Source: Apricaphanius iberus
Taxonomy: Eukaryota > Chordata > Actinopteri > Cyprinodontiformes > Aphaniidae
Reading direction: 5' to 3'
NCBI GenBank assembly: GCA_028564705.1
Contig: JAPXFQ010000189.1
Coordinates: 682,001 to 746,000 of the forward strand
Length of the DNA: 64,000 nt
Under the pieces are notes generated by a model. That model did not search any database. It was given only the letters and a program-made list of their open reading frames with translations, and was not told the origin of the DNA. A program made the translations under genes and the position numbers. Positions within the stretch are counted from its first letter, which is position 1, and every line of letters begins with the position of its first letter. Positions 12,450-23,355 of the stretch are shown in pieces.

Positions 12450-13961
12450 TGGTAGTCAGGAAAACTACAGGTCAGCAACGTTTGAAGACCAGAGCCGAAT
12501 CTGAGGATCAGCAATGCCAGTGATCGCAGTGCTGGAGGGGACACCAAAAGGATCGTGCCACAGCAAAGAGTTCAGGTCCTTTACAAGAAAAACACAACAA
12601 AAACACAGGTTCACTGGTATATGTATATACACACAACCAAATTAATTAGATCACTTTTAGGTTTCAAACCTTTAAATGTTATGGTGAGACTATTATACTG
12701 TTAGAAATCCATATTGGCCAATTGTAATCAGTTGAAATATATTAACCTTTAATTAGTTGCAAATGAGTAATACCATAAAAGAGTGCTGTTTTTATTCTGT
12801 GATGTTTTATCTCCATGCCTTTTACTCATGATGTCAAACAAGGAAGTGGTGAGGCTGGTTTGCTGCTTTTATTTATCTGGAAGTGAGATTAAAATAATAG
12901 TTGTCTTTTTTTGGAATGTGGAGTGTCTTAAATGAAGAAAAGTAAAAAATATGACTATTTAAAGGGTTACACAAATGAGTACACAAATGAGGCAAAATGA
13001 TAAAATTTGAACTGTTTGGTGTATGTATATTAAAATCTGACCAGTATGGGATATGAGTGTTTGTTTGTATACATGCACATATGGTTTTGTATACATTTGT
13101 ATGTGCATGCATGTGTATTTATTTATATACTGAATATATTTTGATTAAGGATGTGTAAGCAAACTTAGGGACAGCACTGGATAAGCCAATGCTTCTTCCT
13201 GCTGCCTTTTCAAACGCCCTTTGTTTATTTCCATTTTTTCCCACAGATGATTTTGTTGAAAATAATGTATTTATTTGTGTTTTACTTCCCTGTTTTGGTT
13301 TAATTTAAACTTTGTTTAAAATTACATTAACTAAACAGAGATTTGCCCTTTTGGAAAGGTATGCAGGCCTGAACAGCTTTTGTTTTCATCAAGAATGGTA
13401 CAAACACATTTATAATTATAATTAAGGTAAATAGGTAGCCCAATCCTATACAAAAAAAAAAAAATCTATCACAGAATTCATGATTTCACCTTAATGTGAA
13501 GTGTAGCTCGAAAACAATATCCTGAAATAATGGAGAGTTTTCATGAAACATTAGTAAAGGTCAAAATGTTGTCGTCATTATGTAAATCTAACAAACACCA
13601 GGTAAGACAACTGTCATTGTCACAGGTTCAGCTTTCTATTTATAACGTCATGGTACGGCATGGGCCAGAAAACATTGCTCTGATATCCGCTGCTGAACTC
13701 TAACAGATGCGGTATATACAATAGAGGACCGCCTCAAAGCTGATATATAGATATGTGTAATTTACCTTTAACAACACAATCTAATAAACAAATATTATAT
13801 GTGATTTAAAATGTGCTAACAAACTCCACTTTTGGTCAACTTTAACCGTGTGAGCGAACTGAAACAACAACACAAAATTAGCTCTGAGGCTAAAGCTAGA
13901 TGAGGCAAGTTAGCGAAGCTAAAAAAAATATCAAAACAAAGAACGAACATGATGTACTTAC

Positions 13962-14080
13962 CCAGCTAGAAAGACAACACCAACTCCACAAACCAGATAC
14001 TTAATAGTACGCGTCCTGAAAACAATTTTCCCTCAAAACAGTTTGAGGTCCATTAAAATTATTGGCTTCCGCTTTGTAGG
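13962..14080 (-). other. rab5c: rab5c 5' untranslated first exon (3' end placed, 5' end approximate)
   Basis: On the minus strand a strong donor (GGGTAAGT, GT at 13961-13960) follows transcribed-looking sequence roughly 1.4 kb upstream of the coding start, and an acceptor exists at 12580-12579. A non-coding first exon is also usual for RAB5C. The transcription start is not resolved; the 5' limit given is only a guess based on the promoter motifs at 14107-14133. Confidence 0.5.
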
Positions 14081-14106
14081 AGCAAAAATACTTCCTGGAT
14101 TCCCCA

Positions 14107-14133
14107 GTCACGTGACACAAGGTCGGAGCCAAT
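14107..14133 (-). promoter_or_regulatory. Putative rab5c promoter elements: CLEAR-type E-box and CCAAT box
   Basis: GTCACGTGAC, a perfect 10-bp palindrome, lies at 14107-14116. It equals the CLEAR consensus bound by TFEB/MITF-family factors and also fits USF. CCAAT on the plus strand is at 14129-14133. Both lie just upstream of the inferred first exon. Binding and function are inferred. Confidence 0.55.
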
Positions 14134-14415
14134 CAAATAGCGGGTGGTACAGTTAGTTTGATAACTTATGTGGAAAAGAAAATTGAGCAGAAATAATTGC
14201 TAGACGGGTTGAGAGTAGAGAGAACGTGAAGGTGTGCGTGGACGGAGAAGATTTACTCTTGGTTTAGGTTGTGTAGGTTTGCATTGTTTCTGATGGATTT
14301 TCTTTTATAAACACGCAGGGAAGAATAAAGAAAAATCAGGAAGGTGTCTGCAGAGTTTTTTTTTTTGGAAGGTAGATTTTCGTTAGAGGCTTGACAGTAG
14401 ATACGAGAAGGAGGG

Positions 14416-15586
14416 ATGGCGGCTTCCTCAGCTGGAAGGAGAAAAGGAGCGGCGAGCCACGACTGTTCCGTGAATGGATTGGAGGAGGATTATAATGTAT
14501 GTGAGGGAGAGTATGATAGTAGAGAAGAGTGGGAGGATGAGGAACAGGGGAGTCAGGAGTGGAAGACAGTGGAGAAAAAACGAGGACAAAAGAGGAAGGA
14601 TAGAAATAATTCTGAGGATTCCAATGAGGAAAGGAAAGAATGTATTAAGTATGTGCTTCGGTTTGGGAAGAAGTCAGGGGAAATTAGTCAGGTCAATCCT
14701 CTCAAGTTGACAAAGATATTTAAGGAGATAATAGGGAGCATTGAGTTTGCTAAAGTCTTGCAGGATGGGAATTTGATGATAGGATGTGTAAACACAGAAC
14801 AAGCTAAGAAGGTGGTCAATTTGAAATAAATTAATGGGGTAAGGGTGGTGAGTGTGAGTAAGGTGGGGGGTGGGGTGGGAATCAAAAAGAGCCGAAAAAG
14901 GTGTCATCTCAAAAGTATCTGCAAACATGAGTATTGAAGAAATAAAAAACAATTTGAAAGGGTGGAGGATTCTCAGTGCTTACTGGATCAAGACATGGGT
15001 GGAAGGAGTAAGGAAAGATTCAGAAACAGCAGTGATAGAGTTTGACGGGGAGGTACTGCCAGGGAGGGTAATGATAGGGTATATTTGTCAGGGAGTTTGT
15101 TCCAAGAGCGGTTAGGTGCTTCAAATGTCAGAAGTATGTAATCTGTAATCAGAAACAAAGATGTGCAAGGTGGGGAGGGAGTCATGAGTATGGAAAGTGT
15201 GGGGTTGGAGTTCAACCAAAATGTTCTAATTGTGTCATAGTGAATGTAAGGTTCTTCAGCAACAGGTGGAGATTCAGAAGAAGAGAATGGAACAAAAGAT
15301 GAGCTATGCAGAAGCAGCCAGGCAGGTGAAGGTACGAGGAGCAGAGGGGAGTCAGAGTAGGACAGTGGTTAAATACAACGGGATCACGAAGGAACAGTTT
15401 GAAGAAGAAAAGAAAAAGATGGTCTCATTTATTGCAGGAGTAATCAACAGTACAGCTGGAGTTCAGTCCAAGACGCAGAAAATTCAGCTTATAGTTAAAG
15501 CAGCCGTCCATCATTTAGGGCTGGTTGGGTTGGTATGGGAGGAGGTGAGAGATGAGTTGCAGGCATCGCAGGAATCATGTGGATAG
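14416..15586 (+). pseudogene. LINE ORF1 (gag-like) remnant
   Basis: Starts MAASSAGRRKG and is rich in acidic and basic residues. After a stop at 14829 the reading continues in pieces (VSANMSIEEIKNNLKGWRI, EFDGEVLPGRVMIGY). At 15114-15240 a zinc-knuckle block reads RCFKCQKY, RCARWGGSHEYGKC and PKCSNC; one knuckle Cys is changed to Trp. The C-terminal piece has KMSYAEAARQVK. ORF1 normally acts as an RNA-binding chaperone. This copy is broken. Confidence 0.75.
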
Positions 15587-15589
15587 TAA

Positions 15590-18500
15590 TTGGGGTGTGG
15601 AAAGGGAAGAAGGAATTAGTAATCATACATTTTTACAATCCTTGTAGGAGGTTAAATCTAGGAGAGCTGTTGGGAATTCAGGGGCAGGAGGAGGAAGTAG
15701 TATGGTGTGGGGATTTTAATGCTCATAGTACATTATGGGGAGTTAGATAGGAATGGGGAAGTGGTATAGGCATTGATAAAAGAAAAGGAACTGGTGTGTA
15801 TAAATGATGGGAGGGGAACGAGATTTGACACTCAAAATCGGAAGGTATCTAGCCTGGATCTCACGCTGGTGTCGAGTAGGTTGGCAGGGAAAAGTAGGTG
15901 GGAGGTGTTGGAGGAATCATTGATATGGAGTTATCATTATCCGATCCTGACTACGATTTAGATAAGGGCGGAAAGAGGAGTAGGGCAGGGAGAGGAAGGT
16001 GGGTGTTAGGGAAGGCAGATTGGGAGAAGTTTAGGAAGCTGGGGGAGGAGGGAGGAGTGGAAATGGAGTTGGATCAGGATGTTGACGTATTGAATGGTAG
16101 ATTTTGTAGTAAGATATTAAGAATAGCAAATGCGACAATTCCCAAAAGTAAGAGCTGTATGAATAGAGTAGCAGTTCCATGGTGAACAGAAAAATGTTCA
16201 GAGGTGGTGAAGGAAAGAAATAAGGCATTTAAGGTTGTGAAGAGAACACATACATTTGATCATTTGGTGGCATATCAGAGAGCACAAGCTGTGGTAAGGA
16301 GGACGGTGAGACAGGCTAAGAGGGCGAGTTGGATGGAGTTTTTTGATAAGATTGGGAGAAAAAAACCGGTAGGCAGTGTATGGAGTATCATTAAAAGGAT
16401 GGGACGGCATAGACGAGAATGGGGGTATCCTGTTTTGGAAGATGGGGGGGGGGGCGATAACAGATGAAGAAAAGGCAGAAATGATGGGGAAAGTTTTTGT
16501 TCAGATACATGGCTCAAAAAAATTATCGGAGGAGGAATTGAGAGGTAGAGATAATACTTTCAAACAGTTTAAATATCTTTTGGATGATGTAGGGAATATG
16601 GATGGTCACCTGATAAATAGCTTTTTCACCATGGGAGAGTTGGAAAGAGCGATAAAGGGTCAGGGAATAGTACTCCAGGGAAGCATCAAATAAGTTATAT
16701 AATGTTAAGAAATTTGGGGAGTACAACATTGAAGGAACTGTTGTGCCTTTATAATAAGATGTGGGAGAAAGGGAGGGTCCCGGAGGTGTGGAAGGAAGCA
16801 ATTATTGTCCCCATTAGGAAGCCAGGAAAGGATCCAGCAAAACCAGGAAATTATAGACCTATTGCATTAACATCGATAGTCTGTAAGGTTATGGAGAAAA
16901 TGGTCAATGAGAGATTAATTAGAAAAGAATGGGATAATAAATAGGTTTCAAAATGGTTTTAGAAGAAGAACTATGGATTTGATTGTGAGTTTGGAGAATG
17001 AAGTTAGGAAAGCTCAAAGAAATAAAGAATCAGTGGTGGCAGTGTTTTTTGATGTGGAAAAAGCGAATGACATGATGTGGAAGCAGGGTTTTTTGATTAA
17101 ATTAAGAAGAATGGGGTTGGGAGGCAGAATATTTTATTGGATTAAAGGTTTCTTGGTGGGTAGAAGTATTCAGGGAAGAGTGGGGAGGGTAGTATCAAGT
17201 TGTTTAAAGACTGAGAATGGGACTCCGCAGGGAAGAATCATTAGTCCTTTATTTTTTCCGATAATGATTAAGGATCTTTTCGAAGAGGTTCAAGGGGATT
17301 TAGGAAGATCTATATTTGCGGATGATGGAGCATTGTGGAAGAGGGGGAGGAACTTAGAGTATGTTAAGATAAGGATGCTGGAGGCTATCAAGGAGGTGGA
17401 GAAGTGGGGGTTGGAGTGGGGATTTAGGTTCTCAGTAGATAAAACAAAAATGGTGGTCTTCTCCAAGAGATAAAGATACCGGATATGAGACTATTAATGT
17501 ATGATAGGAGGATAGAAATGGTAAGGGAATTTAAATTCTTGTGGGTGGTTATGGATTCAAAGTTAAGGTGGGGTAAACATATAGACAAGGTGGTGCAGAA
17601 GTGCCATGGAGTAATTAATATAATGAGATGTCTTAGTGGGGTGAAATGGGGGGCAAGTTAGAAGGCATTGAAGACAATCTATCTGACAATGATTAGGACA
17701 GTAATAGACTATGGGTGTATAGTGTATGGAACCGCAGCAGAGTCACAGTTAAAGAGATTAGATAGACCTTGGCGGTCTGCTTGTCCCCATCCTGGTGGGC
17801 AAAGGGGTCTGTCTCCTGGGTGCAGGGGCAGGGTGCTCTATTGGGGCGTCTGTCCCTGGGCCTGGGAGTATGGAGTATAGTGTACGTATGGGGGGTATGA
17901 ATGAGTGTATAGCGTCCTTTTTTCGTATGTCCTGTATTTGTAAGAATGTGTACGCATGAGAGGGGGTACGTATGAGTGTCTCTGTCTGTCTATGTCTACC
18001 TGTCAGGTTGGGTGTTTGGCTGCTCTCTGGCCTGATGCATCTTCTTCCCTCCCCGTCACTCCCCGTCGGTGATGGATGCTCCTGCCCACTGGTTGATGAT
18101 GGCTCTCGATGCCTGGGGCCGGGGGTCCCGGTTGCGGCCCGGCTCGGTCCTGGTGCATGTCTGGCGGGTCCTGGGTGGTCCGGTGTATCTGGCGGCCGCT
18201 GTTTCGGGCCGACGTCCTCCTTGGATTGACTGGGGCACCTCTTATGGGGGTGCCGGGGTTGTAGAGTAGGTTGGTGCCGTCCGGTGGATCGGTGGGGACC
18301 GTGCCTGGCGCCCAGGCCTCCTGCCGGTTCCAGGACTTCTGCTGGCTGGTCTGTTCACCTGGGGGGGAGGCTGTCCGGCATTGGCTGGGCCCCTGATCTT
18401 GGCGCCCTGCGTGGGCGGGATCTGGACCCAGGAGCTGGAAGATCTGGATGTCCAGGTGCCGGCTGGGCGCGGCCTGGGGAGGGCGTACATCCGCTGTGGC

Positions 18501-20513
18501 TCTTGCTGTGGCTCCCTGGCGTGTGGGTGTGTGGGGGCGGGCCGGGTTGTTGGCGATGGGTATTGGTCCAGGGTGGCGGCGGCGTGTGTTGTCCGTCGGT
18601 TGGCTGCGGATCCCCCTTGCCTGCGGTGGCGGGGGGGGGGCCCTTGTCGGCTGGTCCCTGGTTGGGGCCCCGCTGGGGGGCGGGGTGCCCCTGGTCCCCG
18701 TGGCCTCCGGGTCCTGATCCGGGCCCGCCCTGGCGTAGCCGGTTTCCGGCGTAGCCCGTGGGCTCGTCACTGCGATCTCTCGGGCCCCAGCATTGCGGCT
18801 GGTGGGTGTTCCCCTGGGGCTTCCATCTGTTCCTCTCTTTGTGGGTGATCGACCCTGCGCTGTTCTGCCTGTGGCCTCTGTACTCTGTGGGACCCTGGAT
18901 GCATACATCTCTTGCCTCCTCCATGTCTGTGTCGATTCCTGTAGGACGGATTGACGGTTCCTTACACCAGCTATCAATCACTTGCATGGGGAAACCTTAT
19001 TCCGACCTGCATGCTCGCACACACACATAGGTGTGGGGACATTGGTGTGGACGGGCATATCTTAAGCTAAGGTTATCATCATTAGTTAGTTGTTCACAGG
19101 AGCTTACCAGAAACATTTGTATTATGTTCATTAATCCATGCTTGTGTGTAGTGAATGTGTAATTCTTAGTTTATTCTACTAGATCCGAACTATTGGTTTG
19201 GTTCTGTACAGTTTGTTGTTTTTGTTTTGTATTACTGTTTCTCTGCCGTCCGGCAGAGGTGGAGGACTGGGATGTTTTCTTGTGTTCTTTGTTTGCCTCC
19301 CTGTCTTGTGTCGTCGGTTCGCGCCTCTGTTGGTCCGGTTTCTTTTCTTCACCTTCTTCCTTTCTCCCTTCTTGTCTCAGTTTAGTATCCATGACGTCAG
19401 GAAACTGAACCCACAGTAATCACTAATAAAGATTTTTCATACATATACATCAAGTGGCGTACTACAGCGAAGCTGTAATACTGTGCTTGGGAAAGTAAAA
19501 CTGTTGGGCTTGTACTTGGTACTCAGACAACAATTCTGAGTAGCATACTGCTAAACAGGACACGTTAAAAAAAATAAAATAAATAAATAAATAAAAAGAT
19601 AGACTACAAAGCCAAGCATTAAGAGTAAGTTGTGGAGCAGTTAAATCAACCCCATTTCCAGCAATACAGGTTTTGGGTGGAGAAATGCCACTGGATCTGA
19701 GGAGGAAACAGTTAATTGTTAATTATTGGATACATTTAAAAATGCAATAGAACTTGCACCTAAATAAGGAGATAGTGGAAGTGAGTTGGGAAGGGGAAGA
19801 GGTAGTCAGAAGCTTTGGGTCAGTCAGTTGGAGGTATACACAGGAGATGAGGGTAGGAGGATTAGAAGTAGGTAGTATAGAGAGGGTTTTGGGAATACCG
19901 CCGTGGGGTGTAGAGGTCATAAACATAAACTGGCATTTATTGGAGATTAAAACTAAACTGAAAGCAAAGGTAAATTGGGAGATGGAGTTTTTAGGTTATG
20001 TTAAGGGGGAGTATGGGCAGTATATAAGGGTGTACACGGATGGGTCTAAAGAACAGGAAAGTGGGGAATCTGGATATGCGTTTGTGGTCCCTAAATATAG
20101 GTATAGTGAGAGGTATAGGACAAATGGATTACTGACAGTATACACAGTGGAAATGATGGCGGTGTTATATGCATTGGAGTGGGTGGGGAGGAAAAGGCAC
20201 AGGAAAACATTAATTTGTTCTGACTCAATGTCGGCATTGCAAACCATTGGAGAGCAAGAATACAAGTCGTCTAGACATTATGGATAAGATTAGAAATCAG
20301 TATTCAATAATAGTACAACAAGGGAGGTCAGTAGTTTTTATATGGGTACCAGGGCATGTGGGTATAAAAGGAAATGAAGAAGCTGATAAGAAGGCAAAGG
20401 AGGCAAGAAGAAGGGAAAGTGTTGAGGTGAAAGTGAAGTTGGGGAAGAAGGAGGGGAAGGCATTGGTGTGGGCTAGGGTAATGGAAGAGTGGCAGAGGAG
20501 GTGGAGAGAATAA
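15590..20513 (+). pseudogene. LINE ORF2 (endonuclease, reverse transcriptase, RNase H) remnant
   Basis: Endonuclease traces: VVWCGDFNAHSTLWG (about 15700-15745) and SSLDLTLVSSR (about 15850). Reverse transcriptase: IIVPIRKPGKDPAKPGNYRP (16801 on), FFDVEKANDMMW, ENGTPQGRIISPLFF and SIFADDGALW (17310-17340). The conserved Tyr of AYD is Asn here and PQGS is PQGR, so the RT is also point-mutated. The frame breaks at 17473 and resumes as RLQSQALRVSCGAVKSTP after the insertion (19604 on). RNase H at 20028-20400 keeps YTDGSK, VEMMAVLYALEW, CSDSMSAL and WVPGHVGIKGNEEAD, split by a frameshift near 20270. Confidence 0.85.
17768..19596 (+). mobile_element. GC-rich retroelement inserted into the LINE RT region
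   Basis: Flanked by an 8-bp direct repeat AGATAGAC at 17760-17767 and 19597-19604, exactly where the LINE reading breaks and resumes. The right end is an A-rich AAATAAATAAATAAATAAA tail, so it was integrated by reverse transcription. The body 18000-18850 is very GC-rich, and the last 500 bp carries AATAAAG near 19424. No coding domain is recognisable on the plus strand, consistent with the 3' untranslated part of a 5'-truncated LINE. The family is not identified. Confidence 0.75.
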
Positions 20514-20929
20514 AAAGAGGGAGATTTCTATTTTGGGATGGTGGAAAATGTTAATAATAGAAGGTAATATGTGGGAAAATGTAGGAAAGAACAGAAGGTG
20601 GTAAACAGGGTTCTGTTGGGACACACATATCTAAATAGCACACTTAGGTTGATAGGGAGGCACTCTACGGGTTTATGTTGTCCTAAATATATGGAACAAA
20701 GATTATGGGTGATGGAGAGATTGGGGAGGAAAAGAAGATAGTTAAATATGAAGACTTTGTATAATAATATGGGGTTTCATTGGAAATTTCTTAAGGATAC
20801 AGGGCTTAAAAATAGAATGTAAACTCTGATTCACACTCCGGAACAGTAGGAGCGGTAATGCACCTTTAAGTTGGTGGCCAGCCGCCGTAAAACACCAAGA
20901 AGAAGAAGAAGAAGAGAAGAAATAAATAA

Positions 20930-21600
20930 CATAAAAAACCCAACTAATTTTATGTAGTGACAGTTTAAGTCAGGGAAGACCAAGACATAGAAATACATAA
21001 AACAAAGTTCAATTATCCAGATGGTTTTGTAGGAGTAGCCTGCTCTGGAGATAAAAATACGTTTTCAGATTTTGTTTGTTTTTATATGCTTTTATTAAAA
21101 TGTTCTGATATCAAATATAATATAACTTTCTAGATATAAGGCTATAATGATTACCCAAAAGATTTGAAAATACATTGTCTACTTCTTGATTAACCTGGTG
21201 TAGTTAATCGCAAAGATCTTGCTCATCCAAGTTTTTTTCCAAGTTGTGGCAGTTTGTGGGCGAGGTTGCAAATTTCTTATCCAATAGTATTCCAAAGCTG
21301 AACAATACGGTTCAATCTTTAACTTTGAGTAGAAACCAGAACACTGTGTAGGCCTATTATAGTCTTAAATTTTCCTTACAGTTTCTAAAAAACGTCTTCA
21401 AACATCTTCAAGAAGCAGGAGAAGAAGCCTTTTACTTAACATTTAGGGTTACCAGGTCCTGCATTACTTAGAATTCAGAACAGTGTTTTACTTTGCTGTT
21501 CAGGTCTAATTTATTTGATTAATTATTGATTAAAACCAATTCCCACATTTATTCAAATTAGTTGGAATAATTCACCACAAAGGGATAATATAACTGAATT
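20930..21600. other. Intergenic, nothing recognised
   Basis: AT-rich sequence between the LINE tail and the Ly6 gene 3' end. No open frame, repeat end or structured motif was found. Confidence 0.5.
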
Positions 21601-21605
21601 TTATT
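21600..21605 (-). terminator. Candidate polyadenylation signal of the Ly6-like gene
   Basis: AATAAA on the minus strand 78 nt beyond the TGA; a second copy lies at 21548-21553. Confidence 0.5.
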
Positions 21606-21682
21606 GTGATATTGCCAAACAGACATTAAACTGAAGGGTATTTTAAGTTTAAATAAACTTTTTTCCTTCATTTCAGTTTGTA

Positions 21683-21786
21683 TCAGTTGCACAGGTCAGT
21701 ATGGCAGCAGCTGGCAGATGACAGACCCGGGTGGTTCACCTTCCTGCAGTCACTTTCTCTGTAGCAACCCCTGAAGTAGAAGGGCT
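21683..21786 (-). CDS. Ly6-like gene exon 3 (third finger, stop)
   Basis: Acceptor AG at 21788-21787; encodes PFYFRGCYRESDCRKV, LSSASCCHTDLCN and TGA at 21685-21683. Too short for ordinary frame finding; it was placed by matching phase and the SCC...CN Ly6 signature. Confidence 0.87.
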
Positions 21787-22180
21787 CTTTGGAAACAAAT
21801 TGAAAATATCAAGAGTTATAGTCAGAAGCTGTTATTTCTTTTGTGGTTATTAGGGACCTTCTCATACAGGACTTACGTGGTACACCGTAAAAGTTGGCAC
21901 TGATGCAGACACTGTCAGAAGTGATGCAGGTCTCTATAGGACTTGAACATCGTCTTTTACCTCCACAGTAACACCTCAAGGCTTCACCTTGAATAGAAAT
22001 AAGTTTAATAACTATCTTCTTAAAAAAACAAAAGAAATGTACAGAAAAACACACAAGAGAGCTTTCCTGGGAATATACATAAAATCTTTAAAATAAGTTG
22101 TTATAAATACAACCAAATTATGGTTACTTACTTTGGCTGATGAGCAGCAACACAAAAACAGCAAAAAGTACAGCCTTCAT
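21683..22180 (-). CDS. Secreted Ly6/uPAR (three-finger) protein, three exons
   Basis: Exons 22180-22132, 21987-21877 and 21786-21683 splice in phase (1, then 1) to 264 nt, 87 residues plus TGA. Residues 1-19 (MKAVLFAVFVLLLISQSEA) form a signal peptide. The mature chain starts LRCYCGG and carries ten cysteines in LU-domain order (LRCYC, RRC, ETC, SVC, RGC, SDC, SCC, DLCN), ending on the family's terminal CN. There is no hydrophobic GPI-attachment tail, so it should be secreted, like SLURP-type members. The three-exon layout (signal, N-half, C-half) is the family norm. It lies between rab5c and kcnh4, an interval without a Ly6 gene in mammals. Target and orthology are unknown; Ly6 genes in fish are numerous and fast-evolving. 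Confidence 0.88.
21877..21987 (-). CDS. Ly6-like gene exon 2 (first two fingers)
   Basis: Acceptor AG at 21989-21988 after a T-rich tract; encodes SEALRCYCGGKRRC, SPIETCITSDSVCISANFYG and ends in phase 1 at a GTAAGT donor (21876-21875). Five of the ten cysteines are here. Confidence 0.88.
22132..22180 (-). CDS. Ly6-like gene exon 1 (signal peptide)
   Basis: ATG at 22180-22178; encodes MKAVLFAVFVLLLISQ and ends in phase 1 at a consensus GTAAGT donor (GT at 22131-22130). Confidence 0.88.
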
Positions 22181-22263
22181 TGTTTCACAATTAGCCCCAA
22201 GCCAATGCAAGTTTCTGGTTAAATGTGAAATGTTGATTGTAAGCTAGTCAGAGCAGAGGGGTC

Positions 22264-22270
22264 CTTTTAT
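22264..22270 (-). promoter_or_regulatory. TATA-like box of the Ly6-like gene
   Basis: ATAAAAG on the minus strand, 84 bp upstream of the ATG, predicting a start of transcription near 22237 and a short 5' UTR. Confidence 0.5.
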
Positions 22271-22289
22271 TGAGCTTGTATTGCAAAAA

Positions 22290-23165
22290 CAAGGTAATTT
22301 TAGTGTTTTTAGAGTGTTGCAAGACAGGGCCATGGTTTCAGAAAAACACACATTTACACAGCTGTTTCACAAACAAAATGTACCATTATTGATTATTTTT
22401 GTCAGTACAAGCACATCTTTGTGTAACCAAGTGAGCAGTAACGATTTTCCTTTTTGTGTGTGAAGAAATATTTTACACAAAACATATCCGACTCAATGCC
22501 TTTTGAAAATCAGAGGCTGCTAAACTATATGGATCATCTTTGACTGACATTTTTTTTAGCAGATGTTTCCTGTCTCTGCATGTTTTTAGGCCTTCTCCCC
22601 ACTTATCTCTTCCTGTCATGATCTCAATGTATTTTCTGCTTTATAATTTAGACATGGCTGAGTTTTAACTTGATGAATCTGGAATCATTTATGCCTTCAG
22701 TACTGAAGAACCCCACAAATTCAGTAAATATCCTTAAAATAGCCAAATCTTATGGTTATATAATTTGATTGGATTATAATAAATCGGGTTTGATTTGAAT
22801 TTAGACCAAACTGTTTGTTTTTCTTGTTTTTTATGTATTTATTTTTATTTAACTATATTTTATTTAACCCGATTTGAATTGACTGACATTTAAGTACTTT
22901 ATTTGATAATATTTTTATAACAATTTATTTGCCCTGACTGGGAAAAATATCATCTTGTGATAAATATGCATGTTTAACCGAGCATATTTTATATTTTTTA
23001 TAATCTAATATTTTCATTATGCCCCAACAGCAGAAAGATTATTATAAACTACACATAAATAGTCAAAAGTGAAATGATGGAAGAAACTTTATTTTTTTTG
23101 GGTGACTACCTCTTCAAGCTCAAGAGAATGCAAAGCAGTAATCAGAGCAAAGGGTGCCTACTTTA
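22290..23165. other. Intergenic, nothing recognised
   Basis: AT-rich sequence upstream of the Ly6-like gene, with no gene or element end identified. Confidence 0.5.
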
Positions 23166-23171
23166 TGTTTA

Positions 23172-23300
23172 AGTACATACAGCAATTCCATACATTATGT
23201 GTTAATTCATAGTTTTTATGTTTAATTGAGAATCTACAATGTAGTCATGAAAATAAAGGAAACTCATTGAATGATGAGGTGTGTCCAAACTGTGTATGTA
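23172..23300 (-). mobile_element. Tc1-like terminal fragment
   Basis: About 125 bp ending ATTGAATGATGAGGTGTGTC CAAAC. It is near-identical to the reverse complement of the left end at 50328-50460 (shared CCATACATTATGTGTT and AATTGAGAATCTACAATGTA). Only one terminus remains; it abuts a TA microsatellite. Confidence 0.65.
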
Positions 23301-23302
23301 TG

Positions 23303-23314
23303 TGTATATATATT

Positions 23315-23352
<38 letters not shown>
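23303..23352. repeat. TA/TG microsatellite
   Basis: Alternating TG then TA dinucleotides, with an uninterrupted (TA) run from about 23318 to 23352. Confidence 0.9.

Positions 23353-23355
<3 letters not shown>

Larger units (their letters stand above)
14180..20918 (+). mobile_element. Decayed I-clade (Nimb-like) LINE, split by a second insertion
   Basis: A non-LTR retrotransposon with, in order: gag-like ORF1 with damaged zinc knuckles; a partial apurinic endonuclease; reverse transcriptase with FADD; an RNase H domain; and a 3' tail that ends in (AAG)n at 20899-20918. RNase H after RT and the (AAG)n tail place it in the I superfamily, as in fish Nimb elements. Numerous stops and frameshifts, plus loss of most of the endonuclease N-terminus near 15590, make it dead. 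The 5' boundary is approximate. It sits head-to-head with rab5c, about 60-100 bp from the promoter motifs. A 1.83-kb element interrupts it at 17768-19596. Confidence 0.85.

Noticed and set aside
18003..18977. 324-codon minus-strand open frame rich in Pro, Arg and Gly
   Set aside because: It lies in the GC-rich retroelement where stops are rare; overlapping long frames occur on both strands, with no domain and low-complexity composition.
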